From JBBECJ01 sp963763325 (lineage in GTDB: Bacteria; Chloroflexota; Chloroflexia; Thermomicrobiales; CFX8): a DNA stretch of 64,000 nt. The stretch's first letter is position 1. Each line of letters begins with the position of its first letter. The DNA is taken from positions 124,001 to 188,000 of the forward strand of contig CAVXOL010000024.1 of NCBI GenBank assembly GCA_963763325.1. Direction: 5' to 3'. The translations under genes were made by a program, and so were the position numbers. Below the pieces are notes generated by a model. The model saw nothing but the letters and a program-made list of their open reading frames with translations, was not told the origin of the DNA and ran no database searches. Shown piece after piece: positions 44,731-52,806 of this stretch.

Positions 44731-45023
44731 CAGGTTCGCTCGCCCTGTTGCTGGTTGCTATTTGCCGTACGGAACGCCGACGTGGCGTCCTCCATCGTAA
44801 TTCGCCCCTCTGCGACCACCTGCCCATCGACAACGAGGACCGGAATGCGGAAGACGTACTCGTCTTCCAGTTGTCGGTTCCCAATGATGTCTACCACATC
44901 AAGCTGACGTGCGCCGAACACGCGTCCAACGACCTGTTCGGCTTCCCGGCATAGCGGACAATCAGACTTGGAATAGAGCGTTGCGCGCACGTTCGCGGGG
45001 CGGCGCGTGAACAAGAATCTCAT
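44730..45023 (-). CDS. Glutaredoxin-like thiol-disulfide protein
   Basis: ATG 45023 gives 97 residues. The redox motif is SDCPLC near residue 22 (CxxC), and VFRIPVLVVDGQVVAEGRI supplies the cis-proline (IPV) of the thioredoxin fold. This matches the DUF836/glutaredoxin family. The partner is unknown. It is the promoter-proximal gene of the minus-strand glycosyltransferase group and diverges from the tRNA-Leu gene. Confidence 0.8.
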   Translation of the reverse strand: MRFLFTRRPANVRATLYSKSDCPLCREAEQVVGRVFGARQLDVVDIIGNRQLEDEYVFRIPVLVVDGQVVAEGRITMEDATSAFRTANSNQQQGERT

Positions 45024-45070
45024 CGACAACGGCCCGGGTATGCTCGTCCGCTATCGAGATCAGTCACCAT

Positions 45071-45099
45071 TTGAACCGGGTATCCGATCATGCTATACT
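45071..45099 (+). promoter_or_regulatory. Promoter of the tRNA-Leu/rnpB RNA island
   Basis: TTGAAC (45071-45076), 17-bp spacer, TATACT (45094-45099) with TG two bases upstream of the -10. tRNA-Leu starts 24 bp downstream. Confidence 0.7.
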
Positions 45100-45123
45100 A
45101 ATTTGCGCTCGCGAGAGCCAAGC

Positions 45124-45210
45124 GCCGAAGTGGCGGAACCGGCAGACGCGCTACGTTCAGGGCGTAGTGCCCGTAAGGGCGTGGGAGTTCAAATCTCCCC
45201 TTCGGCACCA
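45124..45210 (+). tRNA. tRNA-Leu (anticodon CAG)
   Basis: 87 nt with a long variable arm. Acceptor GCCGAAG/CTTCGGC; anticodon stem CTACG/CGTAG around TTCAGGG, anticodon CAG. CCA is encoded. Confidence 0.95.
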
Positions 45211-45256
45211 TCGACCGCGGCTCGGGTAATTCCGAGCCGCGCTTTAACAACTGAAT

Positions 45257-45586
45257 GATACCGGACGGACGGTCGCTGGCATCCGCCAGAGGAAAGTCCG
45301 AGCTGCACAGAGCGAGGGTGCCTGGTGAAAGCCGGGGAAACGCGTGTCGATGCGCGCTGACAGTCCAGATTGGCGTGGTTGTGCAAGCAGCCGCGAGAGC
45401 AACAGAGACAATGCCCCGGCATGCCGGGGGTGAAAAGGGCAATCCTCCCCGCAGCAATCTCCGATTGGGCCGCAAGCAGGTTGCTCGCCGAGGCCCGAGG
45501 ATGAGAGCAGGCGCGAAAGCGCCCGGTCCGCAACGGATCGAGATAGATGATCGTCTAGAACAGAACTCGGCTTACGGTCCGGTATC
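45257..45586 (+). ncRNA. rnpB: RNase P RNA (class A)
   Basis: RNase P RNA is the catalytic part of the tRNA 5'-processing enzyme. The conserved 5' core GAGGAAAGTCCGAGCT and the 3' core ACAGAACTCGGCTTACGG are both present. P1 is formed by GATACCGGAC (45257-45266) and its exact complement at 45577-45586, which sets the ends. It lies between tRNA-Leu and tRNA-His on the same strand. Confidence 0.93.
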
Positions 45587-45596
45587 TTCGGTACAT

Positions 45597-45673
45597 GGTG
45601 CCTCTAGCTCAATTGGTAGAGCACTGGTCTGTGGAACCAGTGGTTACGGGTTCGAGCCCCGTGAGGCACCCCA
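45597..45673 (+). tRNA. tRNA-His (anticodon GTG)
   Basis: Acceptor GTGCCTC/GAGGCAC with an encoded extra G at 45597 opposite C73, as in bacterial tRNA-His. Anticodon stem CTGGT/ACCAG around CTGTGGA. CCA is encoded. Confidence 0.95.
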
Positions 45674-45817
45674 CACTGCAAGTCTTCCCCGCCGCGACAC
45701 GTCTGATCGACGCAACAGCGACGGGGCTTCGTCTATCTGAGGTTGTGACATCTCTCGTGCCGTCACGGACCTGACGATGTACACTTTCGCTCCGGCGAGC
45801 AGCAGACTGCTCTCCAC

Positions 45818-45890
45818 GCCCTCGTAGCTCAAGGGATAGAGCACTTGTCTTCGGAACAAGGGGTTGGGGGTTCGAATCCCTCCGAGGGTA
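45818..45890 (+). tRNA. tRNA-Arg (anticodon TCG)
   Basis: Anticodon stem CTTGT/ACAAG around CTTCGGA. The acceptor stem closes with a G1-T72 wobble pair. CCA is not encoded, unlike the two tRNAs before it. Confidence 0.92.
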
Positions 45891-45895
45891 CTTCG

Positions 45896-45924
45896 GCGGC
45901 GGGCCACGAACCCGCCGCTTTTTT
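45896..45924 (+). terminator. Terminator of the RNA island
   Basis: 8-bp stem GCGGCGGG/CCCGCCGC with a 7-nt loop followed by six T, right after tRNA-Arg. Confidence 0.9.
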
Positions 45925-45992
45925 GTGCCTTGCTCGCAGGCGATGCATGCGATAATCCTCCGAGCGTTGGATAGCATGGAGGGACACTCGAT

Positions 45993-47216
45993 ATGCGTGC
46001 CGCGATTTTGTCGATCGGCTCTGAGTTGATGCACGGCTTTCTGACCGACACCAACGCGACCTTTCTCACTCAGGAGATGAATGCGCTCGGCATCGAGCCG
46101 GTCAGCGTCACTCAGGTCGGTGATGACTTGTCGCGCATCGTGACAGCCTTTCGGCGCGCGCTCGATGACGCCGACCTCGTCGTCGCGACCGGTGGTATCG
46201 GCCCAACCGACGACGATCTCACCCGCGAAGCGGTCGCTGAGGTCTGTGGTGAACAGGTTGAGGTCGATCAAGAAATCGCGGAAGGGATTCGGCGATTCTT
46301 CACGATGCGCGGTAGCGTCATGCCTGAGCAGAATACGAAGCAGGCCTGGATGATTCCATCGGCCGAGTCTCTCGCGAACCCGATGGGAACGGCTCCAGGC
46401 TGGTTCGTGCGACGCGGCGACCGGCGGATCGTGATCATGCCTGGCGTGCCACGAGAAATGTTCCGGATGTGGCGCGAACAGGCAGTCCCTCGCGTACTAG
46501 CCGGTTCGGCGGGGCGATCGATCGTTTCGCGAACGCTGAAGACGATTGGTATCGGCGAGTCTGCTGTCGAAAAAGAGATCCACGACATCATCCGAAACGG
46601 CCATCCAACGGTCGCGACGTACGCGAAGGATGATGGTGTCCATGTCCGGATTACGGCGATTACTGACGATTCTGAAAGTGCCATCCTGGCCGTCGAGCAG
46701 GCTGAGCAGTCTATTCGGTCGATCGTCGGCAAGTACGTTTACGGGTATCTGGAAGATCCTATCGCAACCGTGATCCTCCGTTCCGTGGCCGCGTCGGGAG
46801 GCACCCTCGCCATCTGGGAAGCAGGTAACGCGGGCCACCTCGGCGTCCTGCTGGAGGAGAGCGAGCTGGGCGATAGCGTTGTGGTCGATGCTCGGACGAC
46901 GTCTTATCAGGCCGCGATAGCGGAGACAGGCGCTCCAGACGATCCAGAGGCGGTCGCAATCGCCTGCGCGCTGATCGCTGCAGAACGCTCAGGCGCTGCG
47001 TACGGTGCGTCGGTCGTTGTCCGACTGTCGCCAGGGGAGGTTCCCGACCGAGCGACCGGTGACGTCGCGGTTGCGCTGGCAAAGAACGGGCAACCGCTCG
47101 TGCGGCGCAATACAATCAGCGCGATCCCCCAGGAGATTCGCCGGAGAGCGACGCTGCTTGCGGTCGACTTTCTTTGGTCATCGCTGCGGGAAGAAACAGA
47201 TCGCCAGAAGGACTGA
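45993..47216 (+). CDS. cinA: CinA-like protein with degenerate C-terminal domain
   Basis: 407 residues. The N-terminal MoCF-like domain is conserved: SIGSELMHGFLTDTNATFL, VVATGGIGPTDDDLTREAVA, NPMGTAPGWFV and MPGVPREMFRMW. The C-terminal region corresponds in position to the nicotinamide-mononucleotide deamidase (PncC) domain, but the ESCTGG active-site motif is replaced around LAIWEAGNAGHLG, and GIAGP is also missing. The deamidase activity is therefore doubtful. ATG 45993 has GGAGGGACACTCG upstream. The last 101 bp overlap the convergent GT2 gene. Confidence 0.88.
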   Translation: MRAAILSIGSELMHGFLTDTNATFLTQEMNALGIEPVSVTQVGDDLSRIVTAFRRALDDADLVVATGGIGPTDDDLTREAVAEVCGEQVEVDQEIAEGIRRFFTMRGSVMPEQNTKQAWMIPSAESLANPMGTAPGWFVRRGDRRIVIMPGVPREMFRMWREQAVPRVLAGSAGRSIVSRTLKTIGIGESAVEKEIHDIIRNGHPTVATYAKDDGVHVRITAITDDSESAILAVEQAEQSIRSIVGKYVYGYLEDPIATVILRSVAASGGTLAIWEAGNAGHLGVLLEESELGDSVVVDARTTSYQAAIAETGAPDDPEAVAIACALIAAERSGAAYGASVVVRLSPGEVPDRATGDVAVALAKNGQPLVRRNTISAIPQEIRRRATLLAVDFLWSSLREETDRQKD

Positions 47217-48234
47217 TCCTTGGCCAGGCCGTCCGCCATCCGAGGCCTCCATACCGGCGCCAGCGCCAGACGAGACCAGCCGGATAGCCTGTCATCTTGG
47301 CAACATCCCCGATAGTTCGCAGCGCGACGACGAGCGGAACCAGCGCCAGCGTCTCGCGGCGAGTTCGGCCGAGACGTCGATCTCGACTCCAAAGCCGGAT
47401 GACGGGCCTCGCGACGTACGTACATCCGCAAACCGACATCACAAGGATCTCTGGAACTCGGCGTCGCCGTAGAACAACGATAAGCACCGCGTAAGTCAAG
47501 TAACGAATCGCGTGCCGCCGAGCGAACAGCCCAGCTTTGCCGTCGCCACGCGCATATCGCGCATACTGGACGACATACGATCGAAGCGACTGCCGGACCG
47601 CGAATGTCACTCGGGCATCGGGTACGAACCGAAAGCGTGCACCGGCTCGCGCCATCGATAGGTCCCAGACGAGGTCTTCGCAGTAGTCCAACCACTCCGG
47701 ATACCGCAACCCGGCTATAAACCACTCACGCCTGAATGCCACCGATCGGCTGGACGGCAAGAAGGATTGAGCGTCGATCTCGGAGGCATCCGGCAGCGTC
47801 GTGGCAGCGAGTGCACGCTCCCAACGCGATACGAGGCGCGGGGAGAAGAAGCCGGACGCCACGTCGACTTCGCCCCCGATCAGCGGAGAGGTCAAACGTT
47901 CCAGCCAATACCGGTCAGCGATTGTGCCGGCATCCGTGACCGCTATGAATTGCGCTGTCGATTGATCGATTGCGATGTTGCGGCCCTCGGAGATGTTCGC
48001 TCCATGCTTGACATTGATGATGATCGGCACCGTTGTCGACGCGGCCCGCCGCTCGATCGCCGAAACTGTCTGATCCGTCGAGCCGCCATCGACAATGACG
48101 ACTTCGTCGGGCAGGAGCGACTGCTCCAGGAGTGCATCGAGCCATTCGGCAATGTTCGTCGCTTCGTTGATGACAGTCGCGACGACAGCGACGGAGGACC
48201 GCGCTACCACGGCCGGCCCCGCTCGCGTTCCCAT
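47116..48234 (-). CDS. Glycosyltransferase family 2
   Basis: 372 residues with a GT-A domain: VVATVINEATNIAEWLDALL, DEVVIVDGGSTDQTV and FIAVTDAGTIAD, where the usual DxD is DAG, and LDYCEDLVWDLSMARAGARF (ED motif). One or two hydrophobic segments follow near 250-270, so the protein is probably membrane-associated. It starts 31 nt inside the 3' end of ybeY. Its 3' end overlaps cinA by 101 bp on the opposite strand, an unusually long overlap. Confidence 0.87.
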   Translation of the reverse strand: MGTRAGPAVVARSSVAVVATVINEATNIAEWLDALLEQSLLPDEVVIVDGGSTDQTVSAIERRAASTTVPIIINVKHGANISEGRNIAIDQSTAQFIAVTDAGTIADRYWLERLTSPLIGGEVDVASGFFSPRLVSRWERALAATTLPDASEIDAQSFLPSSRSVAFRREWFIAGLRYPEWLDYCEDLVWDLSMARAGARFRFVPDARVTFAVRQSLRSYVVQYARYARGDGKAGLFARRHAIRYLTYAVLIVVLRRRRVPEILVMSVCGCTYVARPVIRLWSRDRRLGRTRRETLALVPLVVALRTIGDVAKMTGYPAGLVWRWRRYGGLGWRTAWPRISPSGDLFLPAAMTKESRPQAASLSGESPGGSR

Positions 48235-48665
48235 GAGAGGAGGTGCTGGTATTGGCGCTCGTGCATATGATCGCGCTGCTCGTCAGTCGCATCAGTGTAC
48301 CCGCATAGATGCAGCAGCCCGTGTAAAGCGAGAAATGCAACTTCGCGCTCCGTCGAATGGCCTGCGTCGGTGGACTGAGTCGCCGCCGTCTCGGCGGAGA
48401 CCACGACATCGCCCAGATACGATTCGTCCGAATCGTTCTCCTCCCCGGACGGAAAGGTGATGACATCGGTCGGGGTTGGGTCAGCGAAGAAGCGCGCGTG
48501 TAGATCAGCGATCGCTTCGTCGTCACAGATGCGCAGCGTCATCAGCCAGTTGCGGCTAGTCAACGTCGGTTCCGAGTTGGAAGCATGTTGCAGCAGGTCA
48601 ACCAGCAACATCGGTTCGCCAAATCGGATGCCGGTATCGAGGACGACTTCACACGTCAGAGCCAC
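48204..48665 (-). CDS. ybeY: rRNA maturation endonuclease YbeY, variant zinc site
   Basis: YbeY processes the 3' end of 16S rRNA. 153 residues, with TDVITFP near 66 and the metal-site helix LALHGLLHLCGYTDATDE near 112. Canonical YbeY has H-G-x-L-H-L-x-G-Y-D-H; here the third ligand position holds Asp125 in place of His. The other ligands, His115 and His119, are present. It lies directly downstream of the 7TM-HD gene, the usual neighbourhood of ybeY. Confidence 0.88.
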   Translation of the reverse strand: MALTCEVVLDTGIRFGEPMLLVDLLQHASNSEPTLTSRNWLMTLRICDDEAIADLHARFFADPTPTDVITFPSGEENDSDESYLGDVVVSAETAATQSTDAGHSTEREVAFLALHGLLHLCGYTDATDEQRDHMHERQYQHLLSWERERGRPW

Positions 48666-48668
48666 GGC

Positions 48669-50888
48669 TCAGTTCGCAGCCGAGGTGGCTGGAGTTGCGG
48701 GCGCTGCCGGAGCCGACTTGACTGGCATCGACGGGTACTCGACTCGTGGATGATAGATCCCTTCAAGAATCTGTACAAACGTGCGCCGGATCAACTCGAT
48801 CTCCCGCAGTGTCAAGTCACATTCGTTGAGCTGCCCATCATCAAGCCGCTCGGAAATGATCCGATCGACGATGCCCGTCAGCGTCTCTGTTCCTTCGCGA
48901 TCTGCGTCCTTTGCGCTGGCCAGCCGGCCGCCGACGGCTGCTGCCCGGACCGTCGCCTCGATCGAATCAGCAAGCATGACGACTCCGGCTTCCTTCGTCT
49001 GCGGTTTCGGGCCAGGATAGCGGAACTCGTCTTCCGTCACGTCTTCGCCGGCCTCGACCGACTTTACGTAGAAGTATCGAATCAGCGATGTCCCGTGGTG
49101 CTGAAGGATGATGTCGATCATCGGCTGTGGAAGACGTGCCTTCTTCGCCAGCCGGGCGCCGTCCACGACGTGATCGATGATCACCCTGGCACTTACGCGC
49201 GCGTCCAGGAGATCGTGAGGGTTCTCGAGGTTAGCCTGATTCTCGATGAAGAAGGTCGGACGGACGATCTTGCCAATGTCATGGTACAGCACTGCCACGC
49301 GAGCAAAAAGGGGATCACCGCCAACGATTTCGACCCCGCTCTCGGCCAGATTACTGACCACAATCGAATGATGGTACGTTCCGGGCGCCTCTCGGGCGAG
49401 CCGATACAGGAGGGGCTGATTCGGATGAGCCAGCTCCAGAAGTTGCAGATGGGTGGTGATCCCAAAGATCGAGCCGAGCAAACTGAATGAGAGAAACGTC
49501 AACGAGGACGAGAGCGCACCGTTCACGATCGCCTCGATCAGCAGCTCGGCTCCGACACCAGATTCCAGCGAGTCGTTCGCAGCGGCAAAGCAGATCGAGG
49601 CGGCAAAGGTGGTCACGCCAACTGCGAGTCCTGCCCAGACGAAGGTAATCGTCCGGTCGGCACGCCAGATGACAAACGAACCCGCTGCCGATGCAAGGAA
49701 ATAGACGACGACCAGCTCAAACGACAGATCGGCGATGACCCCGAGGTAGAGCGCGAGCAGGGCAGACACGGCGATTGCGATCTGGAAGTCGATCAGGACA
49801 GCGAGCAGCATCGCCGACGCCGCGACTGGAAACATGTATTGAATGTCATTGTGTGGAAGAATGACTCGCCCCATCAGGATCGGCCCCAGGACGACAATCG
49901 ACATCAGGAGCAGCTGTCGCCCCTGCCAGATCTGTCGGTGAAATCGGTAGAGGTACACGACAAGCACCAGACTCAGGATCACCATCAGCCCGGCCTTGCC
50001 AAGCCGGGTTGTGGCCGCCGGTCCCTGCGTCAGCAAGCCGAGCTGTTCGAGCTTCTCAATGTCGTAGACCGTTACGATGTCTCCGTCACGAATAATCGCC
50101 TGCCCCGACAGTAGTTGGACGGCTACAGGCTCTACTGCGTCGGACGCAGCCTCGCGGTTGCGGAGGGTCTGCTCTTCGTCGACGAAGACGTTAGCGCGAA
50201 TGAATGGTCGAGCGATTGACGCGGCAAGCGATTGCTCGTCGGACGATAGTAGCGCCGAAACACGCCGGGACAGATCTTCCTTCGTTCGGGCTACGTCTTC
50301 AGGCTGGAGGCGGTTCGCGAGGGTGACGTCGACGAGTCGTCGCGATTCCGCTCGCACGCGCTCCCACTCAGTGTCCGACAGGTTCAGCAGTTCAGTTGCA
50401 TCATCGTCGGACAGACCATCCAGGAGATCGCCAATCGCGTCGACCTTGGCTCCTTCACTCATGCGCTCATCAGTGCGCAGCTCCTCGATCCTGCCGAGGA
50501 ACGTGTCAATCGCAGCGACCTGCTCCGGCCTGACGCTCTCATCGTTCACATGCGCGATGTTCGCTGGATCGTCGTACGCGGCCCGACGCTTCTCCTGCGT
50601 CCGCAGTTCGCTTTCAAAGGTCACCGTCTCTGGTGCCTTGATCGTCTCGTCGGCGGCGTCACCCTCCTGAACGACGATCTCGCCGGCCCCCCAGTCAACC
50701 GCGACGCTGAATACGCTCAGGGCGATCAGCGCGACCGCAAACAGAACCAGCCGGGCAACCGCGTTCAGCGGCAAGTCCCCGGAAAGCAATCCACGACCAG
50801 TTAGCCGATCCATGTGAGACGGCTGGACCGGGGGGACGGTTACGGTCTGGCTCTGTCGATCGTCGCTCATGTTCGGCAAACCCGTCAT
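48669..50888 (-). CDS. 7TM-HD family phosphodiesterase (PgpH-like)
   Basis: 739 residues. An N-terminal membrane helix (VARLVLFAVALIALSVFSVA) and an extracytoplasmic 7TMR-HDED-like domain (to about 290) are followed by a bundle of membrane helices (about 300-470). A cytoplasmic HD domain comes last (EAPGTYHHSIVVSNLAES, VLYHDIGKIVRPTFF, IILQHHGT, MLADSIEATVRAA). The known function in Listeria and others is hydrolysis of cyclic di-AMP. The start could also be ATG 50870; neither has a clear ribosome site. The gene order yqeY, this gene, ybeY is on one strand. Confidence 0.9.
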   Translation of the reverse strand: MTGLPNMSDDRQSQTVTVPPVQPSHMDRLTGRGLLSGDLPLNAVARLVLFAVALIALSVFSVAVDWGAGEIVVQEGDAADETIKAPETVTFESELRTQEKRRAAYDDPANIAHVNDESVRPEQVAAIDTFLGRIEELRTDERMSEGAKVDAIGDLLDGLSDDDATELLNLSDTEWERVRAESRRLVDVTLANRLQPEDVARTKEDLSRRVSALLSSDEQSLAASIARPFIRANVFVDEEQTLRNREAASDAVEPVAVQLLSGQAIIRDGDIVTVYDIEKLEQLGLLTQGPAATTRLGKAGLMVILSLVLVVYLYRFHRQIWQGRQLLLMSIVVLGPILMGRVILPHNDIQYMFPVAASAMLLAVLIDFQIAIAVSALLALYLGVIADLSFELVVVYFLASAAGSFVIWRADRTITFVWAGLAVGVTTFAASICFAAANDSLESGVGAELLIEAIVNGALSSSLTFLSFSLLGSIFGITTHLQLLELAHPNQPLLYRLAREAPGTYHHSIVVSNLAESGVEIVGGDPLFARVAVLYHDIGKIVRPTFFIENQANLENPHDLLDARVSARVIIDHVVDGARLAKKARLPQPMIDIILQHHGTSLIRYFYVKSVEAGEDVTEDEFRYPGPKPQTKEAGVVMLADSIEATVRAAAVGGRLASAKDADREGTETLTGIVDRIISERLDDGQLNECDLTLREIELIRRTFVQILEGIYHPRVEYPSMPVKSAPAAPATPATSAAN

Positions 50889-50916
50889 GCACCGGAGGTG
50901 GACCGCAGGCTGGCGG

Positions 50917-51387
50917 TCAGGAGGTTGAGGAGGCCGATGCCCGCCTCGCCAGCTCGTCTTTGGCCAACTGGCTCAATGTTCGACTTTCTGCCCGACCGGC
51001 GGCCGCCTCGACGAGCGCCGGCATCAGTCGCGACATGTCCTTCGGCGTCGAGACGTTCAGTTCGTCAGCGGTCCTCCGAACCATTTCGACCAACTCGTCG
51101 TGGGTGAGCTGCGCCGGAAGATACTGCAGCAGGATCTCGATCTGCGCTTCCTCTTCCGTTGCGAGCTCTTCGCGCCCTCCTTTGCGGAACAGGTCGATAG
51201 AGTCCCGGCGCTGCTTTACCTGCGATCGGATGATGCCCTCAACTTCCGCATCGTCAAGGTCGCCGCGCTTCTCAATCGCGGCGTTGGTCACCGCCGCCTT
51301 GAGATACCGGATAACGTCGCGCCGCCGGTTGTCACCAGCGCGCATCGCCGACTTCATATCTTCGTTGAGACGTTCGGTTAAAGACAA
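50917..51387 (-). CDS. YqeY/GatB-C-terminal-like protein
   Basis: TTG 51387, with GAGGGG at good spacing, gives 156 residues (LSLTERLNEDMKSAMRAGDN). The pattern RDVIRYLKAAVTNAAIEKR, RRDSIDLFRKGGREELATEE and EILLQYLPAQLTHDEL matches the YqeY family, which resembles the tail domain of GatB and may act on tRNA. The role is not established. The frame continues upstream of the TTG but without family resemblance. Confidence 0.9.
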   Translation of the reverse strand: MSLTERLNEDMKSAMRAGDNRRRDVIRYLKAAVTNAAIEKRGDLDDAEVEGIIRSQVKQRRDSIDLFRKGGREELATEEEAQIEILLQYLPAQLTHDELVEMVRRTADELNVSTPKDMSRLMPALVEAAAGRAESRTLSQLAKDELARRASASSTS

Positions 51388-51540
51388 TGGTTCCGACCCC
51401 TCGCTAATCGGGACTTCGACAATGGCCCCCAACCATTGTACGCGCGCGAAAGGCTGTCGGTTTCGGCTATCTAAGCACATGGGCCGCTCTGGTTCAACGC
51501 CACTAACGATGGGTACCAGCGTATGTTCGCGGCTTCAACG

Positions 51541-51894
51541 CTATCCCAACGCACCGAGTTGGCGACCACCGAGGACGTGCAGGTGCAGATGGTCGACGGA
51601 TTGGCCACCCCAGGTACCCGTGTTCGTGACCACCCGATAGCCGTTCGCATCGAGACCCTCCTGGGCAGCGATCGATCTCGCAGCCAGCAAGAGCGCGCCA
51701 GCGATGGCGGCGTCACCGTCATTCAGTTGGCTCACCGACTGGATGTGTTCTCGCGGAACAATGAGCACGTGCGTTGGAGCCGCAGGCTGGATGTCGCGGA
51801 ATGCAACGACGAGATCGTTCTCGTAGACACGCTCGCCTGGGATGTCTCCTCGAACGATCCGACAGAAGATACACTCTTGATTACTACGAGTCAC
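51541..51894 (-). CDS. HIT family protein (HINT-like)
   Basis: 117 residues. CIFCRIVRGDIPGERVYEND at the start and the nucleotide-binding histidine triad DHLHLHVLGG near 102-111 identify a HINT-type purine-nucleoside phosphoramidase. GTG 51894 lies 45 bp from the divergent mutM start. Confidence 0.93.
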   Translation of the reverse strand: MTRSNQECIFCRIVRGDIPGERVYENDLVVAFRDIQPAAPTHVLIVPREHIQSVSQLNDGDAAIAGALLLAARSIAAQEGLDANGYRVVTNTGTWGGQSVDHLHLHVLGGRQLGALG

Positions 51895-51939
51895 TGGTCG
51901 CTCCCTTCACGATTCGCGGATTCAGGTTCAGGATCGATC

Positions 51940-52806
51940 ATGCCAGAACTTCCCGAGGTAGAGACAGTTCGTCGGACGCTCGATCCGCTCCTGCGAGGCA
52001 GGACCGTCGCAGGATTCACGCTCGGTTGGCATCGAACGTTGGAGCACCCGAGCCTTGAGGGATTTAATCAAGCCGTCATTGACGGAACTGTCAAGGAAGT
52101 CTCTCGGCGAGGCAAGCTCATCGTCATCCGACTCTCAGGGGGTGGCGGAATCACCGTCCATCTACGGATGACCGGAGAGCTACTGTTCAGACCCGACGCC
52201 AGTGTCGAGCGCAGTAGTAATCGCGAAGCCTACCTGCGGGCAAGCTTTTCGTTCACCGACGGCAGCGAGCTCCTGTTTTATGACACCCGCAAGTTTGGAA
52301 AGATTGCCTATCGAAGTCCGGACGAGTTGGCGAGCCTCGAGTCCCGACTCGGCGTTGAACCGCTGGTGGCAGAGTTTACGACTGAGTCATTAACCGAGAT
52401 CCTGCGATCCCGTCGCCGCCAGATGAAACCACTGCTACTCGACCAGTCCGTGATCGCCGGTCTTGGCAACATCTACGTCGATGAATCTCTATTTCGATCC
52501 AGAATCCACCCTCTCGAGCTTTCACCGGACATCGACGACGCCCGGATCGAGAGCCTGCACGCCGCTATCGTTGAGGTTCTATCGACGGCAGTTGCCCTGC
52601 ACGGAACGACATTCCGTGACTACCGCAGTGGACTTGGCCAGCCGGGGGAGAATCAGTCGCGATTGCAAATCTATGGACTGAAGCCGGGCACGCCATGCCC
52701 TGATTGCGGTAGTCCGTTGGAACGGCTCGTGATCGGTCAGCGCGGTTCGATCTTCTGCCCGAACTGTCAACCAGTGGCTCCAACTATCGATACGCTTCGT
52801 CGATAA
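51940..52806 (+). CDS. mutM: Formamidopyrimidine-DNA glycosylase
   Basis: MutM excises 8-oxoguanine and related lesions. The start must be ATG 51940 because the catalytic Pro follows the Met (MPELPEVETVRRTL). 288 residues; the C-terminal zinc finger is intact (CPDC ... CPNC, with QRGSIFCPNCQ), and the H2TH region reads GNIYVDESLFRSRIHP. The longer open frame upstream is a shadow of the HIT gene. It converges on threonine synthase with a 23-bp overlap. Confidence 0.96.
   Translation: MPELPEVETVRRTLDPLLRGRTVAGFTLGWHRTLEHPSLEGFNQAVIDGTVKEVSRRGKLIVIRLSGGGGITVHLRMTGELLFRPDASVERSSNREAYLRASFSFTDGSELLFYDTRKFGKIAYRSPDELASLESRLGVEPLVAEFTTESLTEILRSRRRQMKPLLLDQSVIAGLGNIYVDESLFRSRIHPLELSPDIDDARIESLHAAIVEVLSTAVALHGTTFRDYRSGLGQPGENQSRLQIYGLKPGTPCPDCGSPLERLVIGQRGSIFCPNCQPVAPTIDTLRR

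Noticed and set aside
51523..51939. N-terminal extension of mutM
   Set aside because: MutM needs Pro directly after the initiator Met; the upstream part is the HIT gene read from the opposite strand.
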